Below, one piece after another: positions 63,551 through 64,000 of a stretch of DNA of 64,000 nucleotides. Under the pieces are notes generated by a model. It saw only the letters and a program-made list of their open reading frames with translations, made no database searches and was not told where the DNA came from. How positions within the stretch are numbered: position 1 is the stretch's first letter; each line of letters opens with the position of its first letter. Both the position numbers and the translations under genes were made by a program. Source of the stretch: Paenibacillus sp. PAMC 26794 (GTDB lineage: Bacteria > Bacillota > Bacilli > Paenibacillales > Paenibacillaceae); the NCBI RefSeq assembly GCF_000316035.1, contig NZ_ANHX01000071.1:1-64000 (forward strand), in the 5' to 3' direction.

Positions 63551-64000
63551 TTACCACAAGCTGTTCTGGGATACTTTGCGCGATATGCCGTTGACGATAA
63601 CCAGCAGGATCAGGTTGATAATGGAGTTGAAGAACCCTACTGCCGAGGAGAAGCTGAAATTCGCCCCGATCAGACCCACCTTGTACACATACGTGGAGAT
63701 GACCTCCGAAGCGCTTGTGTTGAGTGGATTCTGCATCAGGTATATTTTCTCGAAGCCCACGCCCATAATGCTGCCCAGACTCAGAATCAGCATGATAACG
63801 GTGACTGGAATGAGCGATGGGAGGTCGATGTGCCATATTTTCCGAAGCCTTGATGCGCCGTCCATCTTCGCTGCTTCATAGAGAGATGGATCAACACCAG
63901 CAAGAGCTGCGATATATATAATTGATGAATACCCCATGCCCTGCCACACACCTGACCAGACATAGATCGATTTGAAGTATTCCGGAATGCCCATGAAGTT
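63551..64000 (-). CDS. Sugar ABC transporter permease (LplB type), partial
   Basis: This is the C-terminal part of a CUT1 permease of the LplB/YteP group; the frame is open through position 64000 and the start is outside the window. Visible are the GMGYSSIIYIAALAGVDPSLYEAAKMDGASRLRK EAA region (only the middle 20 residues matter) and three C-terminal helices. Its stop lies 15 bases before the next permease start. Confidence 0.88.
   Translation of the reverse strand, partial: NFMGIPEYFKSIYVWSGVWQGMGYSSIIYIAALAGVDPSLYEAAKMDGASRLRKIWHIDLPSLIPVTVIMLILSLGSIMGVGFEKIYLMQNPLNTSASEVISTYVYKVGLIGANFSFSSAVGFFNSIINLILLVIVNGISRKVSQNSLW

Noticed and set aside
1..64000. CRISPR arrays, tRNA genes and insertion sequences
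   Set aside because: No regular repeat-spacer pattern, cloverleaf-like sequence or transposase reading frame was noticed; the search was by eye.

Overview
The window looks like a chromosomal segment of a Paenibacillus-type member of the Bacillales. Pointers are the YesM/YesN-type sensor pairs beside carbohydrate ABC transporters, LicT-type antiterminator targets, a membrane-anchored bacilliredoxin, an SLH-domain surface protein, many glycoside hydrolases and strong GGAGG ribosome sites with occasional TTG/GTG starts. No transposase, prophage, CRISPR array or tRNA was seen.

Layout. 1-180: promoter, boxA and leader of an rRNA operon reading leftward out of the window. 586-10371 (minus): a sugar ABC transporter with its sensor kinase and AraC-type response regulator, a GNAT acetyltransferase, and a separately transcribed GH105 hydrolase. 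10742-19261: a soluble chemoreceptor-like protein, an EEP-family hydrolase, a SWIM zinc finger/SNF2 helicase pair, a small secreted coiled-coil protein and a PfpI-like amidotransferase. 19317-24918 (minus): a complete beta-glucoside operon (LicT-like antiterminator, PTS EIIBCA, GH1) with two RAT antiterminator/terminator switches and an unexpected KdgT-like permease gene at its end. 25100-31178: uridine kinase, CsaA, and an SLH protein next to an 1122-residue secreted protein with mosaic base composition. 31482-32107 (minus): a cobalamin riboswitch with its own promoter and terminators whose only visible cargo is a 56-codon stub of a NikB/DppB-type permease. 32142-34517: a divergent AraC regulator and GH4 alpha-galactosidase. 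34588-44195 (minus): a full kdp potassium operon (two tiny membrane proteins, KdpA, KdpB, KdpC, a KdpD split into two genes, KdpE) behind two KdpE-like boxes. 44293-46342: a two-gene cassette, an unknown protein plus an XRE-HTH/ImmA-type metalloprotease. 46391-51175: small housekeeping or unknown genes. 51201-64000 (minus): a long glycan-use operon (two permeases, lipoprotein binding protein, membrane AraC regulator, GH3, GH38 alpha-mannosidase, two sugar-phosphate-isomerase-like TIM barrels) running off the right edge.

Together this is a carbon-uptake island: at least four sugar systems, each with its own sensor or antiterminator, and three cre-like sites suggesting CcpA control, interleaved with potassium homeostasis. 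The most unusual parts are the orphan B12 riboswitch with its permease stub, the tandem-duplicated and split KdpD, the ImmA-type cassette, and the mosaic SLH-linked locus. All assignments come from reading the sequence; no database search was made.
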